Shown: positions 24,267 through 33,510 of the stretch, one piece after another
Position numbering within the stretch: position 1 is the stretch's first letter
Layout: each line of letters begins with the position of its first letter
Source: Patescibacteria group bacterium
GTDB lineage: Bacteria > Patescibacteria > Paceibacteria > UBA6257 > 2-01-FULL-56-20
Length of the DNA stretch: 64,000 bases
Direction: 5' to 3'
Assembly (NCBI GenBank): GCA_018971305.1
Contig: JAGXBC010000001.1
Location: 1 to 64,000 of the forward strand
Translations under genes and position numbers: made by a program
Notes under the pieces: model-generated
What the model was told of the DNA's origin: nothing
The model's input: only the letters and a program-made list of their open reading frames with translations
The model's database searches: none

Positions 24267-26639
24267 TTATATCGTCAGTATCTTCGCATTCGAGATGTCC
24301 GACACAAGCTCATTAAGCTCTTCTTTTGAGAAAACATCCAGCCACTCTGTGACTGAGTAGGCTTGCGAGAAATCATCCCATCGCAGGAAGTCGAGTGTCG
24401 GTTTTACTTGAACGGTCGTTCGGAACTTATTATTTGTGATTGCTTGGTCGGCAATGAACTCCACCATAACCGCACGCTTGAACGAGTTTTCTGGCTTATC
24501 GGATTGAGCAAATTTATTTACCAATGCCTCTTTGAACGAAGCGAGTTGCTCCTCTCGAGTCGGAAGTGGTTGCTTTCCGACAGCGGACAAGAAGAACTCA
24601 CGCACACCAGCAACGATACGGTGTGAAACCTGCAAATTTTCTTCGTTGAAGTAGAGCTTTGGCTTGTTGAGAAGTGTTGAGCTTATTTCTTCAATTAGGT
24701 CTTCAACGTTGTCCGGATTCTCAAGGGCACTGGACACCATGTCAGTCTTTTTACTCATGAAAGATTGGACTGCTTTAGTCCACTCATCTCGGTACATGTT
24801 TCGATCCACGATGTCACCCTCCGGTAGGGTTATTACGTCTCGGGTCAGAACTACGTCTGGCGTTTGGGAGACACGCGGCCCGGAAAAACCTCTGTCTTCC
24901 TCAATGAGGCCCGCATCTCCAGAACCTACCGTAACGGTTGAACCTGTGGCCAAATTTCCTTCACGGGCTAATTTTGCGGGAGCTTCCCAGTCGTACTTTT
25001 CGTCAAAGTAGGCAACGACGCCACAAAAGTCGAAAACGACAAACTCTTTCTTGCCAATTTCTGGGCAAAGGCGCGTACCTCGCCCCTTAATTTGTTGGTA
25101 TGTGATCGGATCGAAAATCGGTCGTGCAAGCAGGATATTTAGGATTTCGGGACAGTCAAAACCAGTGGCGAGCATGTCTACCGTGACACCGATGCGAGGT
25201 AGCTTGTTGGTGTCCTTCGCAAAGTCCTTTGCGATGTCATGCGCTCCAGGAATGCGAGATGTTATCGTCATTGCGAACCGGCCACCGTATTCAGGTCTGA
25301 GTTCGTTCAGTATCTTCTCAAGAGCAAGCGCGTGATCCTGAGAGACTGCGAAGATCAGCGTCTTACCAATTTCTCCGTCCGGAGAGCGAAGCGCGTGTTC
25401 GAGGAACTCTTCCATCATGCGACGGTTACGAACTGGGAAATGGACCTTTTTCTCGAGGTCGCGGATTTTAATGCTTTCACCTTCCTCGAGTTCTACATCG
25501 TTTAGTTCGGTAATTCCCTCATCGGAGAGTGCTTGCTGTGTAATCGAGGTATTCATCTTGTGATACTTCGGAGGTATCAAGAACTTTGCAGCGACTCCGT
25601 CTTGAATTGTATAGCGGAACGTAGCAACACCGTCATCACAGCCGAAATAGCGATACGTGTCTCGCTGAACTCGACGCTCAAGCCTGCGTGGATCCTTTTC
25701 TGCGAGTTTATCCGTGTCTATATTCTTCAAGAAGTCACGCGGTGTTGCTGTAAGACCTATCTTGGTGGCACCAACAAAGTGATCAACAGCTGCTCGTGCC
25801 TCAGGAGAATATATACTGCGATGTGCCTCGTCGTGAATGATGAGGTCGAAATAGCCCGGAGAGAAATCACGTCCTCCGTGAAGTGTAAGTGATTGGATGG
25901 TCGCCACAACAACGTTTGAACCGGTGAGATTTTTTTTGTTTGAACCCCAGTAAGTGCCTACAGACGACACTCCGCGAAGGAGCCGCTCGAATGTGTTCTT
26001 TGTTTGAATCGCAAGTGACTTTCGATCCACCAAAAAAAGAACGTTTTGAGCGTTATTGGAACGCAAAAAGCGCGAGATTATCAGTGCAGCGAGTATAGTT
26101 TTTCCCGTACCGGTTGCCATCTCCAAGAGAAAGGCGTGCTTACCCTTGTCGTAGTTCTCCACGATAGCATTCCAAGCGTCAATTTGATACGGACGGAGGA
26201 TTACGTTGTCTGTGACATCGCCAAAATAGTTTTCGGTAACCGGATCCTCACTGAACTTCTTCGCGAGATTCATCGAGCGTGAGCTTTGGCGACGCATCAA
26301 GTCTTCTTGGGAGAAAAATGCCGGTACAACAGTGGCGTCACCTCCACCATCCAGGTCCCAGAGGTAGACAAGCTTATCGTTGGCGAGGTAAACGAATCGA
26401 ACTTTTGGATATTGAGCTTGAACGTAATCAAACGCTTGCTTCTTCGCGCTGTACGGATCTACTTCGGGTCGCTTTGCTTCGATGAGAGCGATAGCGTGTC
26501 CGGAAGTGTCTTTGAGTACATAGTCGGCTCGACCAGCGTCACCGTGGTCCTCGAAAACAACTTGAGAGGAGTTCTCAATGTCCCATCCGACTTCCCTGAG
26601 CTTCTTGTCGATGATGACGCGTGAATATGCCTCGTTCAT
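24267..26639 (-). CDS. hsdR: Type I restriction endonuclease subunit R
   Basis: 790 residues. An N-terminal PD-(D/E)xK nuclease is seen at Asp39 (GRADY) and Glu54-x-Lys56 (IEAK). The helicase motor follows: ATGTGKT (175-181), HDEAH, and YQQIKGRGTRL (motif VI). The C-terminal region binds the methylase. The enzyme uses ATP to translocate DNA and cut away from unmodified sites. It forms an R-MS operon with the next gene. EcoEI-like (family type I-B) size and order fit; the exact subtype cannot be set by eye. Confidence 0.94.
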   Translation of the reverse strand: MNEAYSRVIIDKKLREVGWDIENSSQVVFEDHGDAGRADYVLKDTSGHAIALIEAKRPEVDPYSAKKQAFDYVQAQYPKVRFVYLANDKLVYLWDLDGGGDATVVPAFFSQEDLMRRQSSRSMNLAKKFSEDPVTENYFGDVTDNVILRPYQIDAWNAIVENYDKGKHAFLLEMATGTGKTILAALIISRFLRSNNAQNVLFLVDRKSLAIQTKNTFERLLRGVSSVGTYWGSNKKNLTGSNVVVATIQSLTLHGGRDFSPGYFDLIIHDEAHRSIYSPEARAAVDHFVGATKIGLTATPRDFLKNIDTDKLAEKDPRRLERRVQRDTYRYFGCDDGVATFRYTIQDGVAAKFLIPPKYHKMNTSITQQALSDEGITELNDVELEEGESIKIRDLEKKVHFPVRNRRMMEEFLEHALRSPDGEIGKTLIFAVSQDHALALEKILNELRPEYGGRFAMTITSRIPGAHDIAKDFAKDTNKLPRIGVTVDMLATGFDCPEILNILLARPIFDPITYQQIKGRGTRLCPEIGKKEFVVFDFCGVVAYFDEKYDWEAPAKLAREGNLATGSTVTVGSGDAGLIEEDRGFSGPRVSQTPDVVLTRDVITLPEGDIVDRNMYRDEWTKAVQSFMSKKTDMVSSALENPDNVEDLIEEISSTLLNKPKLYFNEENLQVSHRIVAGVREFFLSAVGKQPLPTREEQLASFKEALVNKFAQSDKPENSFKRAVMVEFIADQAITNNKFRTTVQVKPTLDFLRWDDFSQAYSVTEWLDVFSKEELNELVSDISNAKILTI

Positions 26640-26645
26640 GACTCA

Positions 26646-26651
26646 ATTATA
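26646..26651 (-). promoter_or_regulatory. -10 box of hsdR
   Basis: TATAAT on the minus strand, 6 nt before ATG at 26639; leaderless mRNA predicted. Confidence 0.6.
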
Positions 26652-26759
26652 ACGCAATTTTCGCCCGTTGATCAGGTCTATTAGTTGACGCTTACAGCAG
26701 TGGGGACACCGGCGTGCTTTCCGGCTGCGCCGAAGCGATAACCGCGTAGTACTGTCTTG

Positions 26760-27728
26760 CTATAGATGAGCGGCTACCGCCTCTATATTTCGTAGATGCT
26801 TAGCGATATTTTTTCTCATCGCGATGCAATCGGCCTCGCTGAAAGTTATCGTTTTATGATCCTTCCTAATACTCTGTAAATACGATTTGCCACTTGCGTC
26901 CTTGTGTTCCTGCGCATGTGCCATGTCGTTTCGGAGATAAACTATATCTTCCTTCATGGCTACTAATGCAGCGCGCAAAGCTTCTAACGTCTTTTTCTTT
27001 TCGTGTATAGGATCGTCTCGTTTCGCTCCGTTGGTTTTCGCATTTACGGTCGCCAGAAGCTCATTTGTAAGAGACAATAGACTGTCATTGAGATCCGAAA
27101 AGGATAAGACTTCATCGATAAATTCGGAGATTGTTTTCTGATCATACCCCGCAAGTGCCTCCATACTTTTTGTTGTGCGCGCCGCATGTTCCGCTTTTAA
27201 TCTCTCTATTTTCCCCTTATCGCCATTTATTCTAAAATGTTCTATTAGGATTGTCCTGATCTTAGTTTCCAAGTCAATCGCCTCTGCTATTACGAGACCG
27301 CGCATATTATTCACGTCTTGAACTTTTCTCACAGTAAGCCAGATTATCCTTTTTAGTCTATCTGGTAATTCCGATCTGCCAACGGCGAATGAAACTCTTG
27401 GGAGCATGTGCTGTGCTTCGTTTACGATTTTTTGAATCGCACCCGAATCGCTCGAGTAAAGCAGTACCTCCGTGAATATATTCTCCTCTCTGATGTTGCG
27501 AATGATAGTTTCTCCTGTCTTCACATCGTTTAGATTTAAGTCCGTTACAATGAGGTCATAATAGTCATCGCCCAGGATCAATTGTTCGGCGTCATTGCCG
27601 CTCGTTTTATAAGTTATGTTGGGCTGGAAGCCAAGATCTTCCGAGAGGTACCTCTCTATCTCGGGGCCGGTTCTTTTAATGAATTCCTGGTCATCTTCAA
27701 ACCAGAGGATTTTATATTCTAGTCTCAT
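26760..27728 (-). CDS. Receiver domain fused to a HEPN-like domain
   Basis: 322 residues. The first 120 match a response-regulator receiver: acidic pocket E11-D12-D13, phospho-acceptor-like Asp63 in VTDLNL, and Ser92 in LYSSDS; the usual Lys of strand 5 is missing (FAVGRSEL). After a helical linker the C-terminal half (about 145-322) is all-helical and holds RNDMAH (266-271), an Rx4H motif as in HEPN RNases. The gene overlaps the GHKL ATPase gene by ATGA, so the two are translationally coupled. A likely reading is that the kinase-like partner controls an RNase effector; the RNase role is inferred. Confidence 0.75.
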   Translation of the reverse strand: MRLEYKILWFEDDQEFIKRTGPEIERYLSEDLGFQPNITYKTSGNDAEQLILGDDYYDLIVTDLNLNDVKTGETIIRNIREENIFTEVLLYSSDSGAIQKIVNEAQHMLPRVSFAVGRSELPDRLKRIIWLTVRKVQDVNNMRGLVIAEAIDLETKIRTILIEHFRINGDKGKIERLKAEHAARTTKSMEALAGYDQKTISEFIDEVLSFSDLNDSLLSLTNELLATVNAKTNGAKRDDPIHEKKKTLEALRAALVAMKEDIVYLRNDMAHAQEHKDASGKSYLQSIRKDHKTITFSEADCIAMRKNIAKHLRNIEAVAAHL

Positions 27729-30016
27729 TTTTTTATACGAATGACGAATTCCGCCCCCTTTTCCATGGCTTCCGCCTTGACTGTCCCGCCCATCTTCTCA
27801 ACAATCTGTTTTACGTGATAAAGACCAATGCCGGAACCGTTAGTCGTAGTAAATCCGAGATCGAAGACTTTCGGCAAATGCCGTTTTTCAATACCAGTTC
27901 CATCATCCCTTACTTTAAATTCCAGCGGCCCATCTTTGGATCCATCGAAGGTGATTGTGATATTCCTAGCCTTGGCCTTGATCGAGTTGCTAAAGAGATT
28001 GTCGATAATGATTATGAGTTCTATCGGACGAAATTTATGAGAGAATTTTTCGCCGTTCGTCACAACCCTGAAATTCATGTACGGTCGGTTGATCCTCGTG
28101 CTGGGATATTCCCTGTAAACGTTCTCCACATATTCTTTAATGAAAGCGACCATATCTGTCGTTATCTCCGCGGCCTTCAGATTGAAGTTTGCCTTGGTAA
28201 CAAACTGGACGATCGAGGATATCTTGTTCGTCTCAAGACTGATCCTTTCTATGTAAGCGATTAGCTCTTTTTTTGCCGCCTTCTTATTAACCGCCACCAA
28301 GAGATCATCCACATTGCTCTTGATTCTATCCGTCGATCGGTCGATTTGGTGTTGTAAGACGAGAACATCCTTCATGTCCGTGGTCAGCGCGGATTTTGTG
28401 AATAAATTCTGGCTCACTTCTTCCTCGAACCTTTTCTCGCTCACTTTCGCCTTTTCCTCGGCTGCTTTTTCTCCTGTTTCTGCCTCTGCCTTGGCGGCGA
28501 GCAACGCTTTGACCTGCTTATCCATTCGCTCAGCTTCCTTTAAAAGGGCATCGCTACCGCTCTCTTGGGCGATCCGCTTGAGATTTCCGACAAGTTTCGG
28601 CAAACTCCTCTCTTGACTCTCTGCTATTATATTCAAGAAATCCTTATCATATTCAAGGCTGATAATATCGTTCGAGTTAGACAGATTCGCTATCAAATCC
28701 GCGATTTCAGGTTTGACGTCTTCCGGATTGAGACCGGGAGACAGCTTGGCGAGGCCGGGAATCTTCCTATCGTCTCCCCATTTTATTACGTCTACGACAT
28801 ATCTCTCCAATCTTTTCAGCGCACAATCGTAAAAGAAGCCCTTCAGGTCTGTGAAGCTCTGGTTCTTTATCAGGCCCCCGTCGCGGCTGGTAGTCTCTTT
28901 CAATTCTTTGTTCTCACCATTGATCTCGATCCTCCCAATCAGATCTCTCGTGCCGAGATATCTGTTGCGGCCCTGCGCTTTCCTGCGGTCAATGCCCAAG
29001 CCGTCATCTCCGTCCTCCCCAAATGGATATACCCTAAATCCGTTCTTGTACAAGAAGACCGATCCGTACCCAACTGGTGCCAGACCCATCATTTTCGTAA
29101 AATTCGCTTTCGCTACTCTGTTCAGCTGGAAAAGGTGCACGTGAATATCGCTGAGGGTGCCCTTGAATTGATTATTCTCTACGATCTTGTAGATCAGCCT
29201 TCCGCGATCCTTGAGTACGGTTGTGACGAGTTTCCCGTCCGACGATATCTCCGAAGAGATCTGCGTCGTCCTAAGTCCGAGGTTTTCGAAGAGGAAGTTC
29301 TTGACCGGCCCATTGATCCGTTCACGTTCCTTCAGTTTTTTATCATTCTGATTCTCGTCAGGAACAGATATGTCTATTGAAAATCCCCGATCGTCGTTTT
29401 TCTGATCAGGGTTGATTAACTTCCCCAAGGACCGGCGCAGTTTCGATATTTTCTGTCTATCCCAGGTGTCCCTCAAGCCGCTAACCTCCAACACCGTGCC
29501 GTGCTTGAGGTCATATGGATTGGTCTTCAAGACCTCGTGCTTCACTTTGACCTCGACAAACTCCTTTTTCGCATCTTGTTCAAAATCCTCCCAATCAATC
29601 CGCAAACTCTCTACCTTGGCGCCCTTCTCGTCTTTTATAGTGATCAGATTCAGAGCATTCCCGAGGCGATCGCAGGAAAAACGGCCAACGCCTTTCGCTC
29701 CGGCGAAGAATTTTCGCTTGTTTATCTTGTCCCGATATTCGCGATCCTCGGTCCCTTCTTTTTTCGCAGAGTACGCGACGAACAGCCACTTGCTAACCAG
29801 ATCGGCATAATCCATACCCTTCCCGTCATCAATAATAGTAATCTTCGATCCCTTCCCGTCAGAAAGGTTTTCGAAGACGATCTTTGCCTTGGTCGCGTGC
29901 GCGTCGAACGAATTTTTGACGAGCTCAAAGATTGCGACGAACTCATCTGTGATGAGCTCCCTTCCAATGAGGTTTTTCAACGCCGAGCTGATTTTAAACT
30001 GGATTTGGTCTTCCAT
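27725..30016 (-). CDS. Double-GHKL ATPase (MORC/Hsp90-like plus histidine-kinase-like)
   Basis: 763 residues with two ATP-binding Bergerat folds. The N-terminal one has E31LVKN35 and D38, DDGKGM (63-68) and GAKGVGRF, like Hsp90/MutL/MORC ATPases. The middle (about 200-450) is unassigned. A coiled coil rich in Ala/Lys/Glu (about 480-540) leads to a possible dimerisation helix with LQHQIDRS in place of a standard H-box, and then a second, histidine-kinase type ATPase: DNLFSNS (672 onward), DDGTG (704-708), GSGIGL (727-732). It overlaps dcm by 23 bp and the receiver-HEPN gene by 4 bp. MORC-type ATPases next to C5 methylases are known from bacterial restriction-like clusters; the second ATPase and receiver-HEPN partner are less usual. 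Confidence 0.85.
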   Translation of the reverse strand: MEDQIQFKISSALKNLIGRELITDEFVAIFELVKNSFDAHATKAKIVFENLSDGKGSKITIIDDGKGMDYADLVSKWLFVAYSAKKEGTEDREYRDKINKRKFFAGAKGVGRFSCDRLGNALNLITIKDEKGAKVESLRIDWEDFEQDAKKEFVEVKVKHEVLKTNPYDLKHGTVLEVSGLRDTWDRQKISKLRRSLGKLINPDQKNDDRGFSIDISVPDENQNDKKLKERERINGPVKNFLFENLGLRTTQISSEISSDGKLVTTVLKDRGRLIYKIVENNQFKGTLSDIHVHLFQLNRVAKANFTKMMGLAPVGYGSVFLYKNGFRVYPFGEDGDDGLGIDRRKAQGRNRYLGTRDLIGRIEINGENKELKETTSRDGGLIKNQSFTDLKGFFYDCALKRLERYVVDVIKWGDDRKIPGLAKLSPGLNPEDVKPEIADLIANLSNSNDIISLEYDKDFLNIIAESQERSLPKLVGNLKRIAQESGSDALLKEAERMDKQVKALLAAKAEAETGEKAAEEKAKVSEKRFEEEVSQNLFTKSALTTDMKDVLVLQHQIDRSTDRIKSNVDDLLVAVNKKAAKKELIAYIERISLETNKISSIVQFVTKANFNLKAAEITTDMVAFIKEYVENVYREYPSTRINRPYMNFRVVTNGEKFSHKFRPIELIIIIDNLFSNSIKAKARNITITFDGSKDGPLEFKVRDDGTGIEKRHLPKVFDLGFTTTNGSGIGLYHVKQIVEKMGGTVKAEAMEKGAEFVIRIKK

Positions 30017-31208
30017 TTTTTATCTTTTTCAAAGTTAATCCGACTTGCTCGCCGAAGAGCGGCGGTATCGCGTTGCCCAACTGCGTATAACGCGGCACTT
30101 CCTTAACCCTCTGCTCGCCTCCCGTCGTATATTTCCCGCGTAACTCGTACCAGTCTGGAAACGATTGGATCCTGGCGTATTCCCTAACGGTTAATATCCG
30201 TGGTTCGAGATAATGGACATAATCATCGGGATGGGTGGTGAGGGTGGGGCTTGGGTCCTTCTCACCTAGGACGGTGATACCTCTTTTCTTCAGGCCATAT
30301 TTTTCCCTGTCATTGCCGTCGATGCGCTTACTCCTCTCGGCCCTCTGTAAGAGATCTTTGAATAACCGCACGGTTTCCTCACTATGATTGGCGAAACGAT
30401 GGCTATCTGGGACACTCAACGATTCGGTTTCCGACTTCATAAGCTTCTGAAAGTTGCTCCTCGGGCGGGAATAGACACCAGCTTTGAAATTTCGTGAATC
30501 AGGCGAATCGATTGTTCCGTTGATTTGATATAGATCGGAGATCGCGCTCCCGATAGCGCATGTCGCTCCCAATCCCTTCTTCCGCAAGAATGTTTCCCGC
30601 CCATGCGCGAGCACCCTGAAAAATTTTTTAGCATCGCCCCTGAGTAGTCCCACAAGTATGAAACGTTTCCGCCGCTGAGGGATGCCGTATTCCGAGAAAT
30701 CTAGTATCTCTGCTTGGACGTTATAACCGAGGTCTCTAAGTGCCGAGGTTGCGTAGTCCGAATAAGCCCTACCACGATCGTCACCTTTTTTAAAGCCGAC
30801 CGTGAACCCTTTCACGTTCTCAAAAAACAACATCTTGGGACGCACGAGCCTTACAAAATCGACATATGCATCGATCATTTTATTTCTTTTGTCGCCTTCT
30901 TTTCTTTTCCCAGCCATCGAAAATCCCTGGCAAGGCGGACCGCCCACAACGAGGTCCACCTTCCCCTCCAATGCCTGGAGCTTGCTCCGATACTTTCTCA
31001 TCACCTCCTTTATGTCATGGCTCGTTTCTGGCAGCCATTCCGGCCAATCGAAATGATTTTTTTTCTGGATTAAGTTATGCTTGAGCGTCTCGAAAGCCAT
31101 CGGATCTTTTTCGATAGCGAAAAGACCGTGCCAACCCGCATGGTAAAGCCCGAGAGACATCCCTCCACATCCAGCAAAAAGATCGATATATATATGTTTT
31201 TTCTCCAT
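29994..31208 (-). CDS. dcm: DNA cytosine-5 methyltransferase
   Basis: 404 residues from the ATG at 31208, chosen because the TATAAT at 31242-31237 would place transcription start just upstream. Motif I IDLFAGCGG (8-16), motif IV GGPPCQGFS with catalytic Cys93, motif VI ENV, QRRKR (VIII) and the C-terminal QLGNAIPP (X) are all present; the variable target-recognition region lies around 230-330. No separate restriction enzyme is adjacent; the downstream ATPase and receiver-HEPN proteins could fill that role. An in-frame codon at 31238 overlaps the -10 box and is unlikely to be the start. Confidence 0.94.
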   Translation of the reverse strand: MEKKHIYIDLFAGCGGMSLGLYHAGWHGLFAIEKDPMAFETLKHNLIQKKNHFDWPEWLPETSHDIKEVMRKYRSKLQALEGKVDLVVGGPPCQGFSMAGKRKEGDKRNKMIDAYVDFVRLVRPKMLFFENVKGFTVGFKKGDDRGRAYSDYATSALRDLGYNVQAEILDFSEYGIPQRRKRFILVGLLRGDAKKFFRVLAHGRETFLRKKGLGATCAIGSAISDLYQINGTIDSPDSRNFKAGVYSRPRSNFQKLMKSETESLSVPDSHRFANHSEETVRLFKDLLQRAERSKRIDGNDREKYGLKKRGITVLGEKDPSPTLTTHPDDYVHYLEPRILTVREYARIQSFPDWYELRGKYTTGGEQRVKEVPRYTQLGNAIPPLFGEQVGLTLKKIKNGRPNPV

Positions 31209-31236
31209 AATCGGGGGTCGATAAAACGTTAACTTC

Positions 31237-31242
31237 ATTATA
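31237..31242 (-). promoter_or_regulatory. -10 box of the dcm operon
   Basis: TATAAT on the minus strand between the integrase stop and dcm, about 28 nt before the ATG at 31208. It would let the dcm-GHKL-receiver operon be transcribed apart from the recombinases. Confidence 0.55.
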
Positions 31243-31279
31243 ATTATCTAATAAATTCGGGCTTCTTTCAACCAAACAT

Positions 31280-32161
31280 TCACTCAAGGAGACCGTTCAT
31301 GATTCCGGTATGGACAGTCTTGGATCTTTCTCTGCTTACGCCGGCGTAGTTCTGGAGCGTCGTCCTCTCGCTCCGGTGCCTGGCGAGGTCCTTCACGCAC
31401 ATGATGTCGGCCTTGCGCTGGAGGAGATGCGTGACGAAAGTCTTCCGGAACAGGTGGTGCTTGATCTGTTTTTTTATCCCGAGCTTTTCCGCGAGTTCCT
31501 GCAGATGGTTCCGGATGTAGCCGCCGGAGCTCCCGCGCACCAGCCTCGCGCGGCCCGATATGAAGAGTGCGGAGTTGTCGTCGCGACGGTTTTCCAAATA
31601 TCGTTTAAGCCAACACAGGCTACGGTCCGAGAAATATACCTTTTGTCGTTCATGCGATTTCACGTTCGTGATGATCGCCTCTTTTTTCTCCCAATCGACG
31701 TCATCTCTATTCATGGGTATGACTTCACCGATCCGCATGCCGGTAGCGTAAAGCACCTCGAGAAGCGTCCGGGTGCGAAGCCCGGCAGGCGTCGAGATGT
31801 CGATGGCGTCGAGCAGTTGTTCGAGTTCTTCTTCGGTGAGATATTCGTTTTTCTTCTGAGGCACGGATGGAATCCTTATGTCCTGCCACCTGAACGGAGC
31901 CGGTTCACCGGAATACTTCAGGTATTTCAGGAACTTCCGCAACACAACGACCGAGCGCTGCGCCCCGTACCGGCCGTGTGAACGCCCAGCCTCTATCACC
32001 TTCGCCACGTCGGTCTTCTTGAGATCCGCGATGTCGATGTCGTGGATCGAGTGGGAAAGTGATCCGAGAAGATATACCCGATCGTTAAGAATAGTCTTCC
32101 CGCTCATGCCCATCTTCTCCTGATAGGCTAGGAATGCTTCGAATGCGTTTTTGGTTTTCAT
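31280..32161 (-). CDS. Tyrosine recombinase 1 of a tandem pair
   Basis: 293 residues. The SAM-like N-terminal domain (1-100) is followed by the catalytic domain with Arg143 (ATGMRIGE), Lys168, His236-x-x-Arg239, His262 and the nucleophile Tyr272 (LQNYAGV), so it should be active. Its start overlaps the stop of the next recombinase by ATGA. The two are clearly related (for example ATGMRI, EYLTEEEL/EYLTKEEL). It probably moves the island by site-specific recombination. Confidence 0.92.
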   Translation of the reverse strand: MKTKNAFEAFLAYQEKMGMSGKTILNDRVYLLGSLSHSIHDIDIADLKKTDVAKVIEAGRSHGRYGAQRSVVVLRKFLKYLKYSGEPAPFRWQDIRIPSVPQKKNEYLTEEELEQLLDAIDISTPAGLRTRTLLEVLYATGMRIGEVIPMNRDDVDWEKKEAIITNVKSHERQKVYFSDRSLCWLKRYLENRRDDNSALFISGRARLVRGSSGGYIRNHLQELAEKLGIKKQIKHHLFRKTFVTHLLQRKADIMCVKDLARHRSERTTLQNYAGVSRERSKTVHTGIMNGLLE

Positions 32162-33063
32162 GGTGCCATATTCCGGCCTCCACCAGTCTTCGGCTTTTTG
32201 AGCGTCGCGTTCATGATCTTGGTATGGATCTCTTTCGAGCGCTCTTTGTTTATCGCCGCGTAATAGCGAAGTGTCGTGCGCACGTCCCGATGTCGGGCGA
32301 GCTGGCTTACCGTCGCCGGATCCGCTCCTTCCTGGATGAGATGCGTCACGAACGATTTCCTGAAAATGTGGTTCTTGATGTGTTTGTTGATGCCGAGGTG
32401 CGCGGTATGCGTGCGCAGATACGTGCGGGCCGTGATGTCGAGCAGCCTTCCTTTGCCCGACACGAACAGGTACGGCATGTCGTCCGTCCTCGCGTTGAGA
32501 TACTTTCGAAGCCAGAGCAGCGCCCGGTCCGTGAAAAGCACCGACTGCTGGTCTCCATTTTTCGCATTTATGACGACGGCCTCCATCTTCTCCCAGTCGA
32601 TGTCGCTTTTGTTTAACGAAATTGCCTCGGAGATGCGCATGCCGGTGGCGAACAGGATCTCGCAGAGCGCCCTCGTCCTCAGCCCATGCAGCTTGCTAAG
32701 GTCGAATGACTCCATGACCTTGATGAGTTCTTCCTTCGTAAGATACTCGTTGATCTTCCTCGGCACGTGCGGCACTTCGATGTCGCGCCAGTCGAACGGG
32801 ATCGGGACGCTCGCGTCCTCAAGATACTTGAAGAACTTCCGGAGGGTGGTTACGGAGCGCTGCGGTCCGTACTCACCGTGGGCGCGGCCGGCGACGACCA
32901 CGTCCGCGATATCTGTCATCTTGAGCGATCCTAACTCACGCTCCGAAATCGAGTGCGAGAACGATCCGTAGAGGATGATCTTGTCCGACGCGATCGTCTT
33001 CTGATCCATCCCCAGTCGCCGCCTATGGTCGAGGTATCCCTCGAATGCATTTTTCACCGTCAT
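32158..33063 (-). CDS. Tyrosine recombinase 2 of a tandem pair
   Basis: 301 residues with the same layout as its neighbour: Arg143 (ATGMRISE), Lys168, His232-x-x-Arg235, His258 and Tyr267/268 (LRYYAAI). All catalytic residues are present. A Gly/Lys-rich tail follows (KKPKTGGGRNMAP). Adjacent, coupled recombinases recall paired recombinases of some integrative elements where both are needed, one for each strand exchange. Confidence 0.92.
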   Translation of the reverse strand: MTVKNAFEGYLDHRRRLGMDQKTIASDKIILYGSFSHSISERELGSLKMTDIADVVVAGRAHGEYGPQRSVTTLRKFFKYLEDASVPIPFDWRDIEVPHVPRKINEYLTKEELIKVMESFDLSKLHGLRTRALCEILFATGMRISEAISLNKSDIDWEKMEAVVINAKNGDQQSVLFTDRALLWLRKYLNARTDDMPYLFVSGKGRLLDITARTYLRTHTAHLGINKHIKNHIFRKSFVTHLIQEGADPATVSQLARHRDVRTTLRYYAAINKERSKEIHTKIMNATLKKPKTGGGRNMAP

Positions 33064-33200
33064 TTCTTTTTTTGCCTACAACACAACAAAGCCTTGAACC
33101 CTCGAATATAGCAACGCCAGTTATGCACAGCCGAGAAAAGCCTTTAAAAACCTTGCTTGTCCCGCTCCAGGCCGCCATTTCTTGATTGTCGGGGTTTGTT

Positions 33201-33506
33201 TTAGAAGCCTCGATATTTTGCCTGTGGCTCATCGCTATGGAGGTCGAACTTATCCCACTTGCCAGCAGAATTATTCATCGCAAACTCTATGGCCGTAGCA
33301 AGCGCCTTCCTGATGAGGCCGAACGCGTCGTCTTCCTCAATGAGAGCGCACTCGATGCGTTTAAGTTCTTTCTCGGTCAACTTGCGGCCGAAATTCGTCT
33401 CGGCCACATCTTGGACCGTCTCCTGATTAGCCACGTAGAAAGCGACAACGTCTTCGTCTGCCAAATCGATCACCATCGTTTTGTGTATTTGTTGATCGTC
33501 GAGCAT
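33201..33506 (-). CDS. Small unknown protein
   Basis: 101 residues, acidic, helical in the middle (LTEKELKRIECALIEEDDAFGLIRKALATAIEFAMNN). No family was recognised. It begins 4 bp after the winged-helix gene stops and is probably in the same operon with the recombinases, so it may be an accessory or regulatory factor of the element. Confidence 0.65.
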   Translation of the reverse strand: MLDDQQIHKTMVIDLADEDVVAFYVANQETVQDVAETNFGRKLTEKELKRIECALIEEDDAFGLIRKALATAIEFAMNNSAGKWDKFDLHSDEPQAKYRGF

Positions 33507-33510
33507 TGTT

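Noticed and set aside
33023..33232. 69-residue frame between recombinase 2 and the small gene at 33201
   Set aside because: Overlaps both neighbours in other frames and has no start signal.
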